A stretch of 12,933 nt of DNA from an uncultured Lachnospiraceae bacterium (GCA_946613735.1 CAMOFS010000010.1:1-12933), one strand, 5' to 3'. Positions 1 to 8,869 are shown, numbered from the stretch's first letter. Notes: generated from the sequence alone by a model not told the origin. Made by a program: numbers and translations.

Positions 1-410
1 TCAGCCTTTAATGGAACCTCCATATACTCATGGAAAAACTTCTCATTTCCGGCACTCATGGTCTTTAAAAGCTCCATGTTTTCCGCGCATCGGTTGATCA
101 TGGTGCAGCCATCAGGGGCGATAAGGCAGTCTAAGAAATTGAAGCCACCCTCCATGGCACGCTCTAAAAGTGCCCTGGAATACTCACACAAAAGACTGGT
201 AAGATAATAGGTAGCCATCTCCATGGAGCCTGTGCGCGGAGCACGCATCCTTACGGAAAAAGTGCCCGGAAGATTAAGAAGCGCTTCGGGGGTGTATTCA
301 CACATACTTCCCACACAGATCTTGCCCTCGTCCTTTGCCTGACGGACCAGATCATTGTAGGCATCCTCGAGGAGCTTCTCGAAGTAATACAAATGCTTTA
401 GGTCTTTCAT
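1..410 (-). CDS. 2-hydroxyacyl-CoA dehydratase D-component (HgdB-like) family protein, N-terminal 136 codons only
   Basis: The reading frame starts at ATG 410 and leaves the window at base 1 without a stop, so only the N-terminal third or so is present. About residues 31-49 read ICVGSMCEYTPEALLNLPG, followed by a Cys at 75 in a YLTSLLCEYSRA context and a Cys at 102 in LIAPDGC. The spacing of these three cysteines, the first in a C-x-YTPEAL motif, matches how the 2-hydroxyglutaryl-CoA dehydratase D-component family binds its [4Fe-4S] cluster. Family members take part in radical dehydration of 2-hydroxyacyl-CoA in amino-acid fermentation, but some relatives have other or unknown roles, so the substrate is open. 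A good ribosome site (GGGAGGA, 7 bases before ATG) supports the start. The gene diverges from the membrane-protein gene at 566 and has its own promoter candidate at 489-517. Confidence 0.8.
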   Translation of the reverse strand, partial: MKDLKHLYYFEKLLEDAYNDLVRQAKDEGKICVGSMCEYTPEALLNLPGTFSVRMRAPRTGSMEMATYYLTSLLCEYSRALLERAMEGGFNFLDCLIAPDGCTMINRCAENMELLKTMSAGNEKFFHEYMEVPLKA

Positions 411-488
411 TTAGTTCCTCCCTGTAGTCAAAGATGAAATAGTCGTTTTGCACAATTTCACCTTTTTTCAACAATACATACGTATTAA

Positions 489-517
489 ATTTTACCATAT
501 TGCTTGTTATTAAACAA
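489..517 (-). promoter_or_regulatory. Promoter for the HgdB-like gene
   Basis: Reading the minus strand there is a -35 TTGTTT (512-517), a 17-base spacer and a -10 TAAAAT (489-494). The spacer ends in TGG, giving an extended -10 (TGn). Transcription would start near 482, leaving a leader of about 70 bases. The -35 lies inside the dyad at 503-518. Confidence 0.55.
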
Positions 518-518
518 G
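503..518. promoter_or_regulatory. Operator-like dyad between divergent promoters
   Basis: CTTGTT and AACAAG form a perfect 6-bp inverted repeat around ATTA. The dyad covers the minus-strand -35 box and ends 9 bases before the plus-strand -35. A regulator bound here could affect both divergent genes. No regulator is encoded nearby, so this is a positional argument only. Confidence 0.35.
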
Positions 519-527
519 AAAAGTCCG

Positions 528-556
528 TTGATAATAATTAAAAAAATGGGTATACT
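528..556 (+). promoter_or_regulatory. Near-consensus sigma-A promoter for the membrane-protein gene
   Basis: -35 TTGATA (528-533), a 17-base spacer, and -10 TATACT (551-556). The predicted transcription start is at about 561-563, only 3-5 bases before the ATG at 566, so there is no room for a ribosome site. Confidence 0.65.
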
Positions 557-565
557 TATTAAGCT

Positions 566-1570
566 ATGAATGAAAAGAATTACATACAAAAAAACATCAA
601 AATGTATTATAGCAAGAGGGTGCTGTCACCCATCATCTTTTTGATGGCAGTGACTGTTCTTTTTGTGCTCTTTCCCATCAAAAGTCTGATCTTTCCCGAG
701 AAGGTGGACTTTACGGATATCTCTCCGACGGAATACATCGACGAGCACTCCCATGACCCTTATATCATCACCGATCTTGACAACCTGTATTTTACCGGCT
801 ACAGAGAGACCTTTGCCGGGCAGACCATAGGCTACTATTACTACACCATGACCGGCGACGAGTGCGTCATCATTCTTTTGACTCCGAAGACCTGTGAAGA
901 CGGTGTGCCCACTATGGAGGATGTCACCCTGCGTGCACGGATCATGAAGGGCAAGGCCACCAGGGAGGATCTTTTGACCGCCTTGGCCACAGATCTGTCC
1001 TGGACCTCCACCGGCATAGAAAACGAGGTGTCCGAGGTCATGCTCTCCGAGCCTGATATCGACGGAGTTCCTGCCATAGCCTTTCGTCTGGTGGTTTTGA
1101 TCAGCATAGGCTTTGCGATACTCTCCATCATTTTTTATACCATGTGGATACTTTTTCCCATCCTGTCGCCCCCCATCAGGAGGCTTTCGGTCTTTGGGCG
1201 TCCCAAAAACATTTTAGCCGAGGCCGAGGAGGAGCTTTCCACGCTGCCTCAGCTGGCCACGGAGGATATATTCATCACAGAGCATTACTTCATCGAGACC
1301 TCCGCCTACGGTGTGGCCGTGGTGCCCATCAGCCAGATCATCTGGATCTACAAGTATTCTACCCTTCATAAATTCCTGTGGATACATTTTGCGATATCCT
1401 ATACACTGCATATCAGTGCCGGCAAGCACCAGTACATCCGCTGCCCGAAGAATACCAAGTCTGACATCGACGGCATCATGGACTATCTGGCCGAGGCTAA
1501 CCACGACATACTTGTGGGCTTTACAGAAGAAAACCGACGCCTTGCACAGCGCCGGTCATCTTATCTGTAA
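566..1570 (+). CDS. Two-TM membrane protein with large extracytoplasmic domain and cytoplasmic C-terminal domain, function unknown
   Basis: 334 codons. Hydrophobic segments at about residues 20-42 and 172-200 bracket a 130-residue domain that should lie outside the membrane and has two cysteines (100 and 110). After the second helix comes an acidic linker and a C-terminal region (about 235-320) with alternating hydrophobic residues (YGVAVVPISQIIWIYKY and following) that resembles a pleckstrin-homology-like strand pattern; this fold guess is weak. I do not recognise the family. No Shine-Dalgarno sequence precedes ATG 566, nor the internal ATG at codon 13 (602), and the promoter at 528-556 would give an almost leaderless mRNA. 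It is the only clear plus-strand protein gene in the window. It converges on the minus-strand gene ending at 1595 with a 24-base gap and no visible terminator hairpin. Confidence 0.75.
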   Translation: MNEKNYIQKNIKMYYSKRVLSPIIFLMAVTVLFVLFPIKSLIFPEKVDFTDISPTEYIDEHSHDPYIITDLDNLYFTGYRETFAGQTIGYYYYTMTGDECVIILLTPKTCEDGVPTMEDVTLRARIMKGKATREDLLTALATDLSWTSTGIENEVSEVMLSEPDIDGVPAIAFRLVVLISIGFAILSIIFYTMWILFPILSPPIRRLSVFGRPKNILAEAEEELSTLPQLATEDIFITEHYFIETSAYGVAVVPISQIIWIYKYSTLHKFLWIHFAISYTLHISAGKHQYIRCPKNTKSDIDGIMDYLAEANHDILVGFTEENRRLAQRRSSYL

Positions 1571-1594
1571 AAGTATCTCTAAAAGCTCCGGTGG

Positions 1595-2131
1595 CTATTC
1601 CCGTCCGCCAAGGAGATCCATTACTTCCTCTATGCTCATCTTTTCTTCTGCCACATCCTTTAGCACTCCCATATAGGAATCGGCTACGGCTGCGGAATTG
1701 CCAGCCACTACATTCATCTGGTCATATATCTCCTCACGCCCCATATCAAGTGGCATGGGAGTACACAGCCTGTATGCCAGCACATGGTGACCACGGTCAA
1801 TGGCAAAAGCTCCGCAGGGAATCTGGAAATTGATATAGCTCATGGCTTCATACAGCCTTCCGAAAGCCTCCTCGGGGATCCCCTCCATAAGCGTGATGAT
1901 CCCGGTAAAAAATGACACCTCGTCATCCTCGGAGGTAAGCGGGGTGAAATAATACTCTGCCACGGCTTCGTCGCCCACATCTCCCATCTCGTCAAAGAGC
2001 ACCCGCACCATGGGAAAAGGCACATCATCATCGGGCTCTAAAATGGTGGCAGCAAATAATTCGTCCGTAAAGTCCTCTGTAAAACGCTCTAAAAGCTCTC
2101 TTCTCATTATCTCAACGTCTCTGCTATTCAT
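1595..2131 (-). CDS. Small acidic protein resembling YbjN / secretion-chaperone-like fold, function not established
   Basis: 178 codons, TAG stop, with a strong ribosome site (AGGAGGAGG) before ATG 2131. The protein is acidic and has no signal peptide or membrane segment. Its layout is an N-terminal helix (1-30), a strand-rich middle with a run of acidic residues at 33-36 and 68-71, then INFQIPCGAFAIDRGHHVLAYRL at about 100-122 and a C-terminal helical part. Two strands with a G-x-F-x-(I/L)-D turn followed by a helix is the pattern seen in YbjN-like proteins, which share the class I type III secretion chaperone fold. I infer this from pattern only. It follows the 934-codon gene after 21 bases, so the two are almost certainly one operon, and it may serve that protein as a partner, chaperone or inhibitor. 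Confidence 0.7.
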   Translation of the reverse strand: MNSRDVEIMRRELLERFTEDFTDELFAATILEPDDDVPFPMVRVLFDEMGDVGDEAVAEYYFTPLTSEDDEVSFFTGIITLMEGIPEEAFGRLYEAMSYINFQIPCGAFAIDRGHHVLAYRLCTPMPLDMGREEIYDQMNVVAGNSAAVADSYMGVLKDVAEEKMSIEEVMDLLGGRE

Positions 2132-2152
2132 AATATCCTCCTCCTAAAACAG

Positions 2153-4957
2153 TTATGATGCTATCATCTTTCTGTAAATGACATTCTGTGACGGTATCTG
2201 CTTTGCTTCGTTATAAGGCAGGTTAAAGGACTTTAGAAGATCTATATATGCTTCCTTTTCCGCCCCCTTCACACGATCCTCCTCGGGCCCAAAGAGTGCC
2301 CCATGAATAAATCTTGAAAACTTCCCTGCGATATAATCCGCCGCAGCATTCATATCGCAAAAGCCTGCTGCCGCAGCCACTCTTCTTCTAAGCGACTTCT
2401 TTAAGGCCTCTACATTGTCATAGAGGTGACAACTGGGATCTATGGCATTTCTCTTTTTCATCTGAACCACACGGTCCGTAAGGTCATCCATGCCAAAATA
2501 CCTGTCAAACATACCCATCCTAAGGGCTCCCACCTTTAGGATATCATGTATGGACGCTGCTATGGCAACAATACCGCCCACAACGGCAGCCACCCCGACT
2601 CCGGGTAAGAACACCATGGCTCCTACCACTCCTGCGGTAGCTTTTATGCCCTGATAGATAGCCGCCGTCTTGTCCCTGGATATCACATCCTTGGAGAGAG
2701 CGAGCATATTCTTTTCAAACTTTTCCTTGCGCTTTTCTTTCTTCTTTTCTACCTCAGTCTTTTCTACTTCCACAAGCTCTATGGGAGTCTGCTTATTGTG
2801 CTTTTTGTTGAAGTAGTCCTGGGCTTTCTTGGAGTGTGCGGTCTGCTTAGCCACTGAAACAGTCTTGGTGATCGCCATGCCAACGTCTATGGCTGCAGTC
2901 ACACCCGACAGTACCGGGACCGAGGTGGACTTGCTTGCCAGGGTCACCCCGCCGGCGATGACGGTTTCAGCTATGGTGGCTGCTCCTGTAGCGATGGTGG
3001 AAGCCCCTCTGGCAACCTCTAATATCTTGCCTCCAAATTCCTCCTTTGACATTTCCTTACCACAGGTGACCAGAGAATATATCGCTCCAATGGTACCCAT
3101 GATACCGGTCAAGGCAGTAAAGGATCCTGATATGGATCCGGTCCATAGGTTGAAGGTCTCCCACTGCTTGTCATCCATGCCCCATGACCAGCCCCCCAGC
3201 AGGTTAAAGAACATTTTCTTCCTGGTCATGTTCATGACACCGCCAAGCTTGCCCGGAACAGTGCCTATCAGACCTGCCATAGAGCCTGCCTTAGTGGTTT
3301 CTGTCACATTTACATATTTCCTGTGCTGGTATTTTTCCACAAATTCCATATCAGACTTGCGGAGCTCTTGGAATTGTTGTTCTATGGAGGCCGCCATGGC
3401 CTTGGCTTCTTCTTCTATCTGCTTTTTATTATCACCCCTTGCATTTTTGCCGCCCACCAAAATAGTCCTGTAGTCATCCAGCTTTTCATACAGATCGAGG
3501 TAAGGCCTTAGTCTTTCCTTGATCAGCTTCTCCTCTTCTGTCAGATTTTCATCTTCAGGCTCCTTGCCGTTCTTTTTCTTCCTTTCATCCATCACATCCT
3601 TACGCAGGTCAGACATTGCCCGGATCTCCTCGGTATAGTCCATCAGCGCGATGCTTGCCTCGGAAAGCTTGTTCATATACGTATACTTACCGGTAAACCG
3701 ATAGAATACATTGATCTTCATGGAAAGCATCTTGTCCTTGAACGCAGCCAGGTCCGGAACATATATGGTCTGGGAGATCCCCACATCTGCAGCGGATGGG
3801 CTCTTGTATTTGTCAGACGAAACCAGGTAATACAAAAAGAGTCGCTCTCGCTTGGTCTTTTGCAGGATGGAAGCCACAAAATCTCCGTGGAAATTCTTAA
3901 GGCTCGAAACTACACTGCCCAGGATACCGCCGTTTTGAAAATTCCTTACCAGCCACTTGTCAATGGCATTTATACCTGCCAGCTGCTCCTTGGACAGGCC
4001 CTCGTCCACATCCTTTTGAAGCTTTTCCTTTTGTTCCCTTTCATCCTCTTCGTTGATCGTCTTTTCTATCTCACCCCTGATGGTCTCCGTCTTTCTGCTT
4101 TCATACTGCACCTTACGGTCCAAAAGCTTCTCCATGCGCAAAAGGTTCTCATATTCCTCAATAAGCTGACTACGGCGCCTGCCCCAGTCCTTCTGGGGCA
4201 CGTACTTTTTGTACATACGGATCTCCTGGTCATACACCCTGTATATGGCCAGCTTGTCCCTGATTATTTCTTCGGTCTCCATGGCACAGGAATCCTGCCC
4301 CGTCTTCTTATTAAAAGCGTCAATGGCCTTACGGGCTTTTGTCATATTGTCCTGAATTTCCTTGATCTGGGCCTTATCCGGAATAATGTCAGTCTCGGGA
4401 TCTTTTTGGATATCCGCTTCCTCCTCTTCGGTCATCAGGCTCTTGATAAAGTCCGCGGTCTGGTCACGCAGGGTCTTGGCGGCAGCCTTTCTCTTCTGAC
4501 TGGAGGAATAATACTGCTTGCCCCTGTGAGTATTATAGTAGCACTCGGAAATACAGTGCAGCCGCATCGCAGCATTGATGGCATCTCCGGTCTTGATATC
4601 GCTCATAGGCTCGTCAAAATGCGCAATGATATACTCCATCTCTTTGGCAGCTGAATACATTGAACTGTTGATGTTCTGCCCCTTCATGTACCTGTCTTTG
4701 GTAAGAGGAATAATGGCAAAGGTGGGATCCTTTGGATCGTTCCATTTTTTTATGAAGCTTTTGCTAAAAGATTTGAACTTTATTTTGGCTTCTATATCCT
4801 GTTCGTCTCTAAAATCTTCCTCGTTCTCATGCAGAATGCCTTCTTTTTGCGCTGTAGCATCCAGCTCTTCGCCATCGATAAAAGTATGATCATCGATCAG
4901 CTTTTCTTCTTCCTTTACCAAAGGTCCAAAATCCATGTTCTCGATCTTTTCCTTCAT
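2153..4957 (-). CDS. Large (934-aa) protein with charged coiled-coil-rich N-terminal part and Gly/Ala-rich hydrophobic C-terminal blocks; effector-like, function unknown
   Basis: ATG 4957 is preceded by AGGGGGT at good spacing. There is no signal peptide. Residues 1-60 are strongly acidic. Residues 160-550 are highly charged, with several Lys/Glu-rich helical stretches (for example 265-325 and 445-535) that look like coiled coil. From about 557 the character changes: Gly/Ala/Thr/Val-rich hydrophobic blocks at 605-630, 645-703 and 770-804 with small-residue spacing (GGVTLA, GATIA, GVGVAAVVGGIVAIAA), separated by a very basic/acidic linker at 728-750. This layout of a soluble N-terminus with late hydrophobic glycine-zipper-like blocks recalls translocator or pore-forming secreted proteins, but no family was recognised. 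A weak promoter candidate lies upstream (AAGACA 5001-5006, 17 bases, CATTAT 4978-4983). The downstream chaperone-like gene is probably cotranscribed. Confidence 0.8.
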   Translation of the reverse strand: MKEKIENMDFGPLVKEEEKLIDDHTFIDGEELDATAQKEGILHENEEDFRDEQDIEAKIKFKSFSKSFIKKWNDPKDPTFAIIPLTKDRYMKGQNINSSMYSAAKEMEYIIAHFDEPMSDIKTGDAINAAMRLHCISECYYNTHRGKQYYSSSQKRKAAAKTLRDQTADFIKSLMTEEEEADIQKDPETDIIPDKAQIKEIQDNMTKARKAIDAFNKKTGQDSCAMETEEIIRDKLAIYRVYDQEIRMYKKYVPQKDWGRRRSQLIEEYENLLRMEKLLDRKVQYESRKTETIRGEIEKTINEEDEREQKEKLQKDVDEGLSKEQLAGINAIDKWLVRNFQNGGILGSVVSSLKNFHGDFVASILQKTKRERLFLYYLVSSDKYKSPSAADVGISQTIYVPDLAAFKDKMLSMKINVFYRFTGKYTYMNKLSEASIALMDYTEEIRAMSDLRKDVMDERKKKNGKEPEDENLTEEEKLIKERLRPYLDLYEKLDDYRTILVGGKNARGDNKKQIEEEAKAMAASIEQQFQELRKSDMEFVEKYQHRKYVNVTETTKAGSMAGLIGTVPGKLGGVMNMTRKKMFFNLLGGWSWGMDDKQWETFNLWTGSISGSFTALTGIMGTIGAIYSLVTCGKEMSKEEFGGKILEVARGASTIATGAATIAETVIAGGVTLASKSTSVPVLSGVTAAIDVGMAITKTVSVAKQTAHSKKAQDYFNKKHNKQTPIELVEVEKTEVEKKKEKRKEKFEKNMLALSKDVISRDKTAAIYQGIKATAGVVGAMVFLPGVGVAAVVGGIVAIAASIHDILKVGALRMGMFDRYFGMDDLTDRVVQMKKRNAIDPSCHLYDNVEALKKSLRRRVAAAAGFCDMNAAADYIAGKFSRFIHGALFGPEEDRVKGAEKEAYIDLLKSFNLPYNEAKQIPSQNVIYRKMIAS

Positions 4958-5072
4958 AAAACACCCCCTAAGATCGCATAATGCCGAGATAGCCTGTTAC
5001 TGTCTTTTTTATTGATGAAAAAGAAATGGTCAGAAGACCCACTGCGAGTCCTCCGATCATTTGATCATCAAA

Positions 5073-6560
5073 TTATAACTGATCTGATAGATTAAAGATC
5101 TCCTTTAATGTAGATCTGGTATCCTCCATGATATCCACACAGTTCTGTGAAATGTCAAGGGAAGCCTCAGATGATGCTGCCACCTCTTCGGAGGTCGCTG
5201 ACAGATTGGAAATACTGTCAGTGATCTGATTGTTGGCCTCCACGGATCTATCCACGCAATTTGAAACCTCGTTAGCATAGTTGGTGAGATTGACCACGCT
5301 CTGCTCAATGGCATCAAACTTCTCAGAGGTCTCATTGATAAGCTCGTTTTGCTTACCGGATGCCTCTACGGTGCGCTCCATATTACGGGATGCGCTGTTG
5401 ATATTGTCAACCAGCTCACCGATGACCTCACCTATCTGCTCGGCGGACTGCTTGGTATTGTCCGAAAGATTGCGGATCTCATCAGCCACAACTGCAAAGC
5501 CCTTGCCGGCCTCTCCTGCCCTGGCTGCCTCGATGGAAGCATTCAGAGATAAAAGATTGGTCTGGGCTGAAATGGAAAGGATGGTCCCGATAACCTCCTG
5601 GATGGACTCTGCCTTTTCCTGGAGCTGCTTTGTCATCTCTGCAGTCTCGCCATTTATGGAAGAAACCAGCTCCGCCTGCTGCTTTAGGCTGGCCACGGTG
5701 TTGTTGCCCTCCTTTACGATGTGCATGGCGCTCTCGCCCTCACCGGTCATAGCATTCACGTTATCAGTCACGGTATTGAGTGCCTCGGTAATGTTGGAAG
5801 CCATCTCTGTCTGGGTCTGGATGGAATCAGCCGTGGACGAGGTGGAATCAGAAATCTGCCTGCTGGAAGTGGCCGATTTGTCAATGGCCTCAGAAAGGTC
5901 ATTCACCGATACGTGTGCATTGTCCAAAAGCGTCTTTATCTTTTCCGCAGATTCGCGGATACGCTCTGTCTCCGCCTTAGACTCCGCAGCCTTCTTTTTA
6001 ACCTCAGCCAGAATCTCCTTATCCTGCTTTCTCATAAGCTTTACCATAAGGTAAGCTAAGATAAGACATGCTGCCGCAAAAATGTCGTTGACCAAAAGCT
6101 GCCTTTGCATTGCCTCACTTGGATCTCTCGTAAGGATCAGGATGGTAAGTACAATATTACCAATGGCCGCAACGATATCGCCTATTATACATATCCTCAT
6201 ATTGCGGTACATCATCACCACGAAACAGATCAAAAAGGTAAAAGCATATAAGTATGGCATGGTGATGTTGGTCCAAAGTGTGACGCAGAAGGTAACGGCT
6301 ATACCCCCAAACATCAAAAGGTGGCCGTGATCATCAGCGGCATGCTTAAACCTGCCATAAAATAGCAAAAAGGTGGTAACTATAAGTATCACTAAAATAA
6401 CCATCACCGGAGCTTGTCTTTCATTCCTGTAATTGATGGTCACTGCAAAGGCCAAAATCTGTATTACCAAAAGCGCCGGAAATGCCAGGGTGTTCTTTTG
6501 GATCAGATGGTCGGTCTCCATTTGTGCTTGCCGGTCCATAGTTTTTTCTTTGTTTTCCAT
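5073..6560 (-). CDS. Methyl-accepting chemotaxis protein with six-helix membrane sensor region
   Basis: 495 codons, ATG 6560 with GGGGGAG before it. Six hydrophobic segments at about 26-43, 51-68, 81-98, 101-118, 124-143 and 157-175 replace the usual two-helix plus extracellular ligand domain. A charged helix (176-210) then leads into the signalling domain, with no clear HAMP. The hairpin tip that contacts CheA and CheW is at about 334-366: [22 protein letters not shown] followed by [12 protein letters not shown], close to the family consensus. There is no C-terminal pentapeptide tether for CheR. The role is inferred as chemotaxis or similar signalling to CheA/CheW; the stimulus is unknown, and the compact membrane part suggests sensing of a membrane or internal cue. 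A 7-bp inverted repeat around one base (5059-5073) overlaps the stop codon. Confidence 0.92.
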   Translation of the reverse strand: MENKEKTMDRQAQMETDHLIQKNTLAFPALLVIQILAFAVTINYRNERQAPVMVILVILIVTTFLLFYGRFKHAADDHGHLLMFGGIAVTFCVTLWTNITMPYLYAFTFLICFVVMMYRNMRICIIGDIVAAIGNIVLTILILTRDPSEAMQRQLLVNDIFAAACLILAYLMVKLMRKQDKEILAEVKKKAAESKAETERIRESAEKIKTLLDNAHVSVNDLSEAIDKSATSSRQISDSTSSTADSIQTQTEMASNITEALNTVTDNVNAMTGEGESAMHIVKEGNNTVASLKQQAELVSSINGETAEMTKQLQEKAESIQEVIGTILSISAQTNLLSLNASIEAARAGEAGKGFAVVADEIRNLSDNTKQSAEQIGEVIGELVDNINSASRNMERTVEASGKQNELINETSEKFDAIEQSVVNLTNYANEVSNCVDRSVEANNQITDSISNLSATSEEVAASSEASLDISQNCVDIMEDTRSTLKEIFNLSDQL

Positions 6561-6587
6561 ATTCTCCCCCTAAAAACATTTTTTACA

Positions 6588-6610
6588 ACCCCACCCAAAA
6601 AGGACGGGGT
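6588..6610 (-). other. Hairpin between glyS and the chemoreceptor gene
   Basis: On the minus strand ACCCCGTCC and GGGTGGGGT pair over nine positions, two of them G-U, around a TTTTT loop. The pairing works only in minus-strand RNA because of the G-U pairs. No U-run follows (TGTAAAAAATG), so it is a poor intrinsic terminator. It could reduce readthrough, protect a processed end, or mark the leader of the downstream gene. Confidence 0.35.
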
Positions 6611-6630
6611 ATCCTTCCTACTGTGATATA

Positions 6631-8028
6631 TTACCACTCAAACTTCTCATCAAAGTATGCCTTCAGATCGGCGATGGCCACGCGCTCCTGCTCCATGGAA
6701 TCACGGAAGCGGACGGTAACTGCATGATCCTCCTCGGACTCAAAGTCATAGGTCACGCAGAAAGGTGTACCGATCTCATCCTGCCTGCGGTAGCGTTTTC
6801 CGATATTGCCACGGTCATCAAACTCGCAGTAATAAGTCTTGGAAAGCTCCGCAAATATCTTCTCGGCACCCTCATTGAGCTTTTTGGAAAGAGGCAGCAC
6901 GCCGATCTTGACAGGTGCAAGTGCAGGATGGAAGTGAAGCACGGTACGCATGTCCGGCTTGTCCTCGGTGCCGATATTCTCCTCGTCATAAGCTGCGCAA
7001 AGGAAGGCTAAAACCACACGGTCAGCTCCCAGCGAAGGCTCGATAACATAAGGAATATACTTTTCATTTTTTGTATCATCAAAGTATGACATATCCTGAC
7101 CGGAGGTATTCTGGTGGCAGGTAAGGTCATAGTCTGTACGGTCTGCGATGCCCCACAGCTCGCCCCATCCGAAGGGGAAGAGGAACTCGATGTCCGTGGT
7201 GCCCTTGGAGTAAAATGCCAGCTCAGCGGGATCGTGGTCGCGGAGTCTCATCTCCTCCTCCTTGATGCCAAGGGAAATGAGCCAGTCGCGGCAGAAGCCT
7301 CTCCAGTATTCAAACCACTCCAGATCTGTGCCGGGCTCGCAGAAGAACTCCAGCTCCATCTGCTCAAACTCGCGGGTACGGAAGGTAAAGTTACCGGGAG
7401 TGATCTCGTTACGGAAGGACTTTCCTACCTGGCCGATGCCGAAGGGAATCTTTTTTCTGGATGTGCGCTGCACATTTTTAAAGTTAACGAAGATTCCCTG
7501 TGCTGTCTCCGGGCGGAGGTAAACGGTATTCTTCGCATCCTCTGTCACGCCCTGGAAGGTTTTGAACATAAGGTTAAATTCCCTAAGCTCTGTCCAGTTG
7601 TGCTTGCCACAGCTGGGGCAGGGGATCTTATTATCTGCTATAAAGGCCTCCATCTCCTCCTTGGAAAAAGCGTCGATGGGCTTATCCAAGGTGATGCCTT
7701 CCTTTTCGCAAAAGCCTTCGATAACCTGATCTGCGCGGAAACGCTCATGGCACTCGCGGCAGTCCATCAAAGGATCGGAGAAACCTCCCACGTGGCCGGA
7801 AGCCACCCAGGTCTGGGGATTCATGAGGATGGCGCAGTCCACTCCAACATTGTAAGGGCTTTCCTGGATGAACTTTTTCCACCATGCCTTTTTCACGTTA
7901 TTCTTGAGCTCTACGCCCAGATTGCCGTAATCCCAGGTGTTGGCCAGGCCGCCGTAGATCTCGGAACCGGGATATACAAAGCCTCTTGCCTTTGCCAGGT
8001 TAACGATCTTGTCCATTGTCTTTTCCAT
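6631..8028 (-). CDS. glyS: Glycyl-tRNA synthetase, single-chain (alpha2) type
   Basis: 465 codons, the usual length for the alpha2 enzyme, which charges tRNA-Gly with glycine in the cytoplasm. Class II signatures are clear: RPETAQGIF at about 172-180, motif 2 [21 protein letters not shown] at about 205-224, and motif 3 [13 protein letters not shown] at about 330-342. Two CxxC pairs (90/93 and 137/140) flank an inserted segment and could bind metal. The C-terminal 100 residues are the anticodon-binding domain ([10 protein letters not shown] onward). ATG 8028 has AAGGAG ahead of it and gives the family-typical N-terminus. The 160-base leader carries dispersed repeats rather than a T-box. The gene probably shares a transcript with recO and the 225-codon gene. 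Confidence 0.97.
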   Translation of the reverse strand: MEKTMDKIVNLAKARGFVYPGSEIYGGLANTWDYGNLGVELKNNVKKAWWKKFIQESPYNVGVDCAILMNPQTWVASGHVGGFSDPLMDCRECHERFRADQVIEGFCEKEGITLDKPIDAFSKEEMEAFIADNKIPCPSCGKHNWTELREFNLMFKTFQGVTEDAKNTVYLRPETAQGIFVNFKNVQRTSRKKIPFGIGQVGKSFRNEITPGNFTFRTREFEQMELEFFCEPGTDLEWFEYWRGFCRDWLISLGIKEEEMRLRDHDPAELAFYSKGTTDIEFLFPFGWGELWGIADRTDYDLTCHQNTSGQDMSYFDDTKNEKYIPYVIEPSLGADRVVLAFLCAAYDEENIGTEDKPDMRTVLHFHPALAPVKIGVLPLSKKLNEGAEKIFAELSKTYYCEFDDRGNIGKRYRRQDEIGTPFCVTYDFESEEDHAVTVRFRDSMEQERVAIADLKAYFDEKFEW

Positions 8029-8068
8029 TTCTTTATCTCCTTTTTATAATATCAAGCTCTGTCATCGA

Positions 8069-8192
8069 AAGATCCTTCGCTACGCTCAGGATGACAGTGT
8101 CCCTTATTTGTCATTCCGAGGGCGAAGCATCTTCTTTGTCATTCTTAGCCCGAAGAATCTTATTTGTCATTCTGAGCGAAGCGAAGAATCTT
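8069..8192. repeat. Cluster of four units of a dispersed palindromic repeat in the glyS leader
   Basis: Three plus-oriented units begin with TGTCATTC at 8109, 8137 and 8165, exactly 28 bases apart, and end in AGCATCTT, AGAATCTT and AGAATCTT. A fourth unit, 8069-8096, is the same sequence inverted and matches the 8165 unit at 25 of 28 positions. The 8165 unit also matches the distant copy at 12751-12778 at 27 of 28. ATTCT/AGAAT arms let each unit fold as a small hairpin. The last unit abuts the stop codon of the 225-codon gene (8192-8194). Confidence 0.85.
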
Positions 8193-8869
8193 TATTTATA
8201 TATAATATAGCTCAGTACTGTGGAATCCTCCTCGCCATCAGGCTGGCTGACATCCACCGTGTGGGGATCGGTCACGGCCATGTTCTCCGTGGAAACATAG
8301 ATGATATCTCCATCCACCACAAACCTGCCGTTCTCCCGGATGATTAGCACCTTCGCCTCATCCTCCTTTTTGACCACTTTGCCCTTTACGGTGTCGCCGA
8401 TGACGCCGTCCTTGACAGAGGAAAAAACGGTGTCGAAATCATAGCCCGCCCGCTTGGCCTCGGATACCGTACCAAGGAAGCCCTCGTAGCCGGTAAAGCC
8501 GGAGTAGACACTCATGTCGTCATAGCCCGTGCGGACATAGGCATTGCCGTCCTTTTTGGATATGCGCAAAAGCTTCACTCCATCAGCCTCGGAAGTCTCC
8601 TCCTTAACGTAAGACTTGAGCTCTCCGAAGTCCAGATCGCCGATGGGAGCCACCTCTTCGTAGACAAGCTTCTCACCTGTGATCGTCATGGTGGAAACCT
8701 CTGCTTTTTTCTCAAAAGCACCGCTTATGGCAAGGATGATGAGTACAGCAATAACCACTACCACCAGGGATGCAATCATACGCATCCTCATGAGCTGGCG
8801 CTGCCTGGCCCTCTTCTGTTGCTGAAGTCTTTTTTGTCTGTTGTATTTTTTCTTGGTCTGCTCATTCAT
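8192..8869 (-). CDS. Single-TM protein with basic cytoplasmic tail and extracytoplasmic domain, function unknown
   Basis: 225 codons between recO (27 bases upstream) and glyS. The first 30 residues are very rich in Lys, Arg and Gln (KKKYNRQKRLQQQKRARQRQ); residues 32-50 are a hydrophobic helix (IASLVVVVIAVLIILAIS). The rest, about 175 residues, should lie outside the membrane and is rich in Lys, Asp and Glu with no recognised domain. Type II membrane topology with the N-terminus inside is expected. The start at ATG 8869 has no convincing ribosome site; the alternative starts at codons 27-31 also lack one and would remove the basic tail. Translation may depend on the upstream recO gene. I do not recognise the family. 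Confidence 0.75.
   Translation of the reverse strand: MNEQTKKKYNRQKRLQQQKRARQRQLMRMRMIASLVVVVIAVLIILAISGAFEKKAEVSTMTITGEKLVYEEVAPIGDLDFGELKSYVKEETSEADGVKLLRISKKDGNAYVRTGYDDMSVYSGFTGYEGFLGTVSEAKRAGYDFDTVFSSVKDGVIGDTVKGKVVKKEDEAKVLIIRENGRFVVDGDIIYVSTENMAVTDPHTVDVSQPDGEEDSTVLSYIIYK

Noticed and set aside
2829..4889. Long plus-strand frames opposite the 934-codon gene
   Set aside because: They are mirror frames of a high-quality minus-strand gene, without ribosome sites.
5059..5073. Terminator after the chemoreceptor gene
   Set aside because: The ATTTGAT/ATCAAAT repeat has a one-base centre that cannot form a loop at full length, and no U-run follows.
8046..8054. Extended -10 (TGATATTAT) before glyS
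   Set aside because: The start site would fall inside the glyS ribosome site and there is no matching -35.
8029..8191. T-box leader before glyS
   Set aside because: Firmicute glycyl-tRNA synthetase genes often have one, but there is no conserved T-box sequence or antiterminator; the leader is filled by dispersed repeats.
8069..8192. CRISPR array
   Set aside because: The units are contiguous at 28 bases with no unique spacers, one is inverted, and no cas genes are present.
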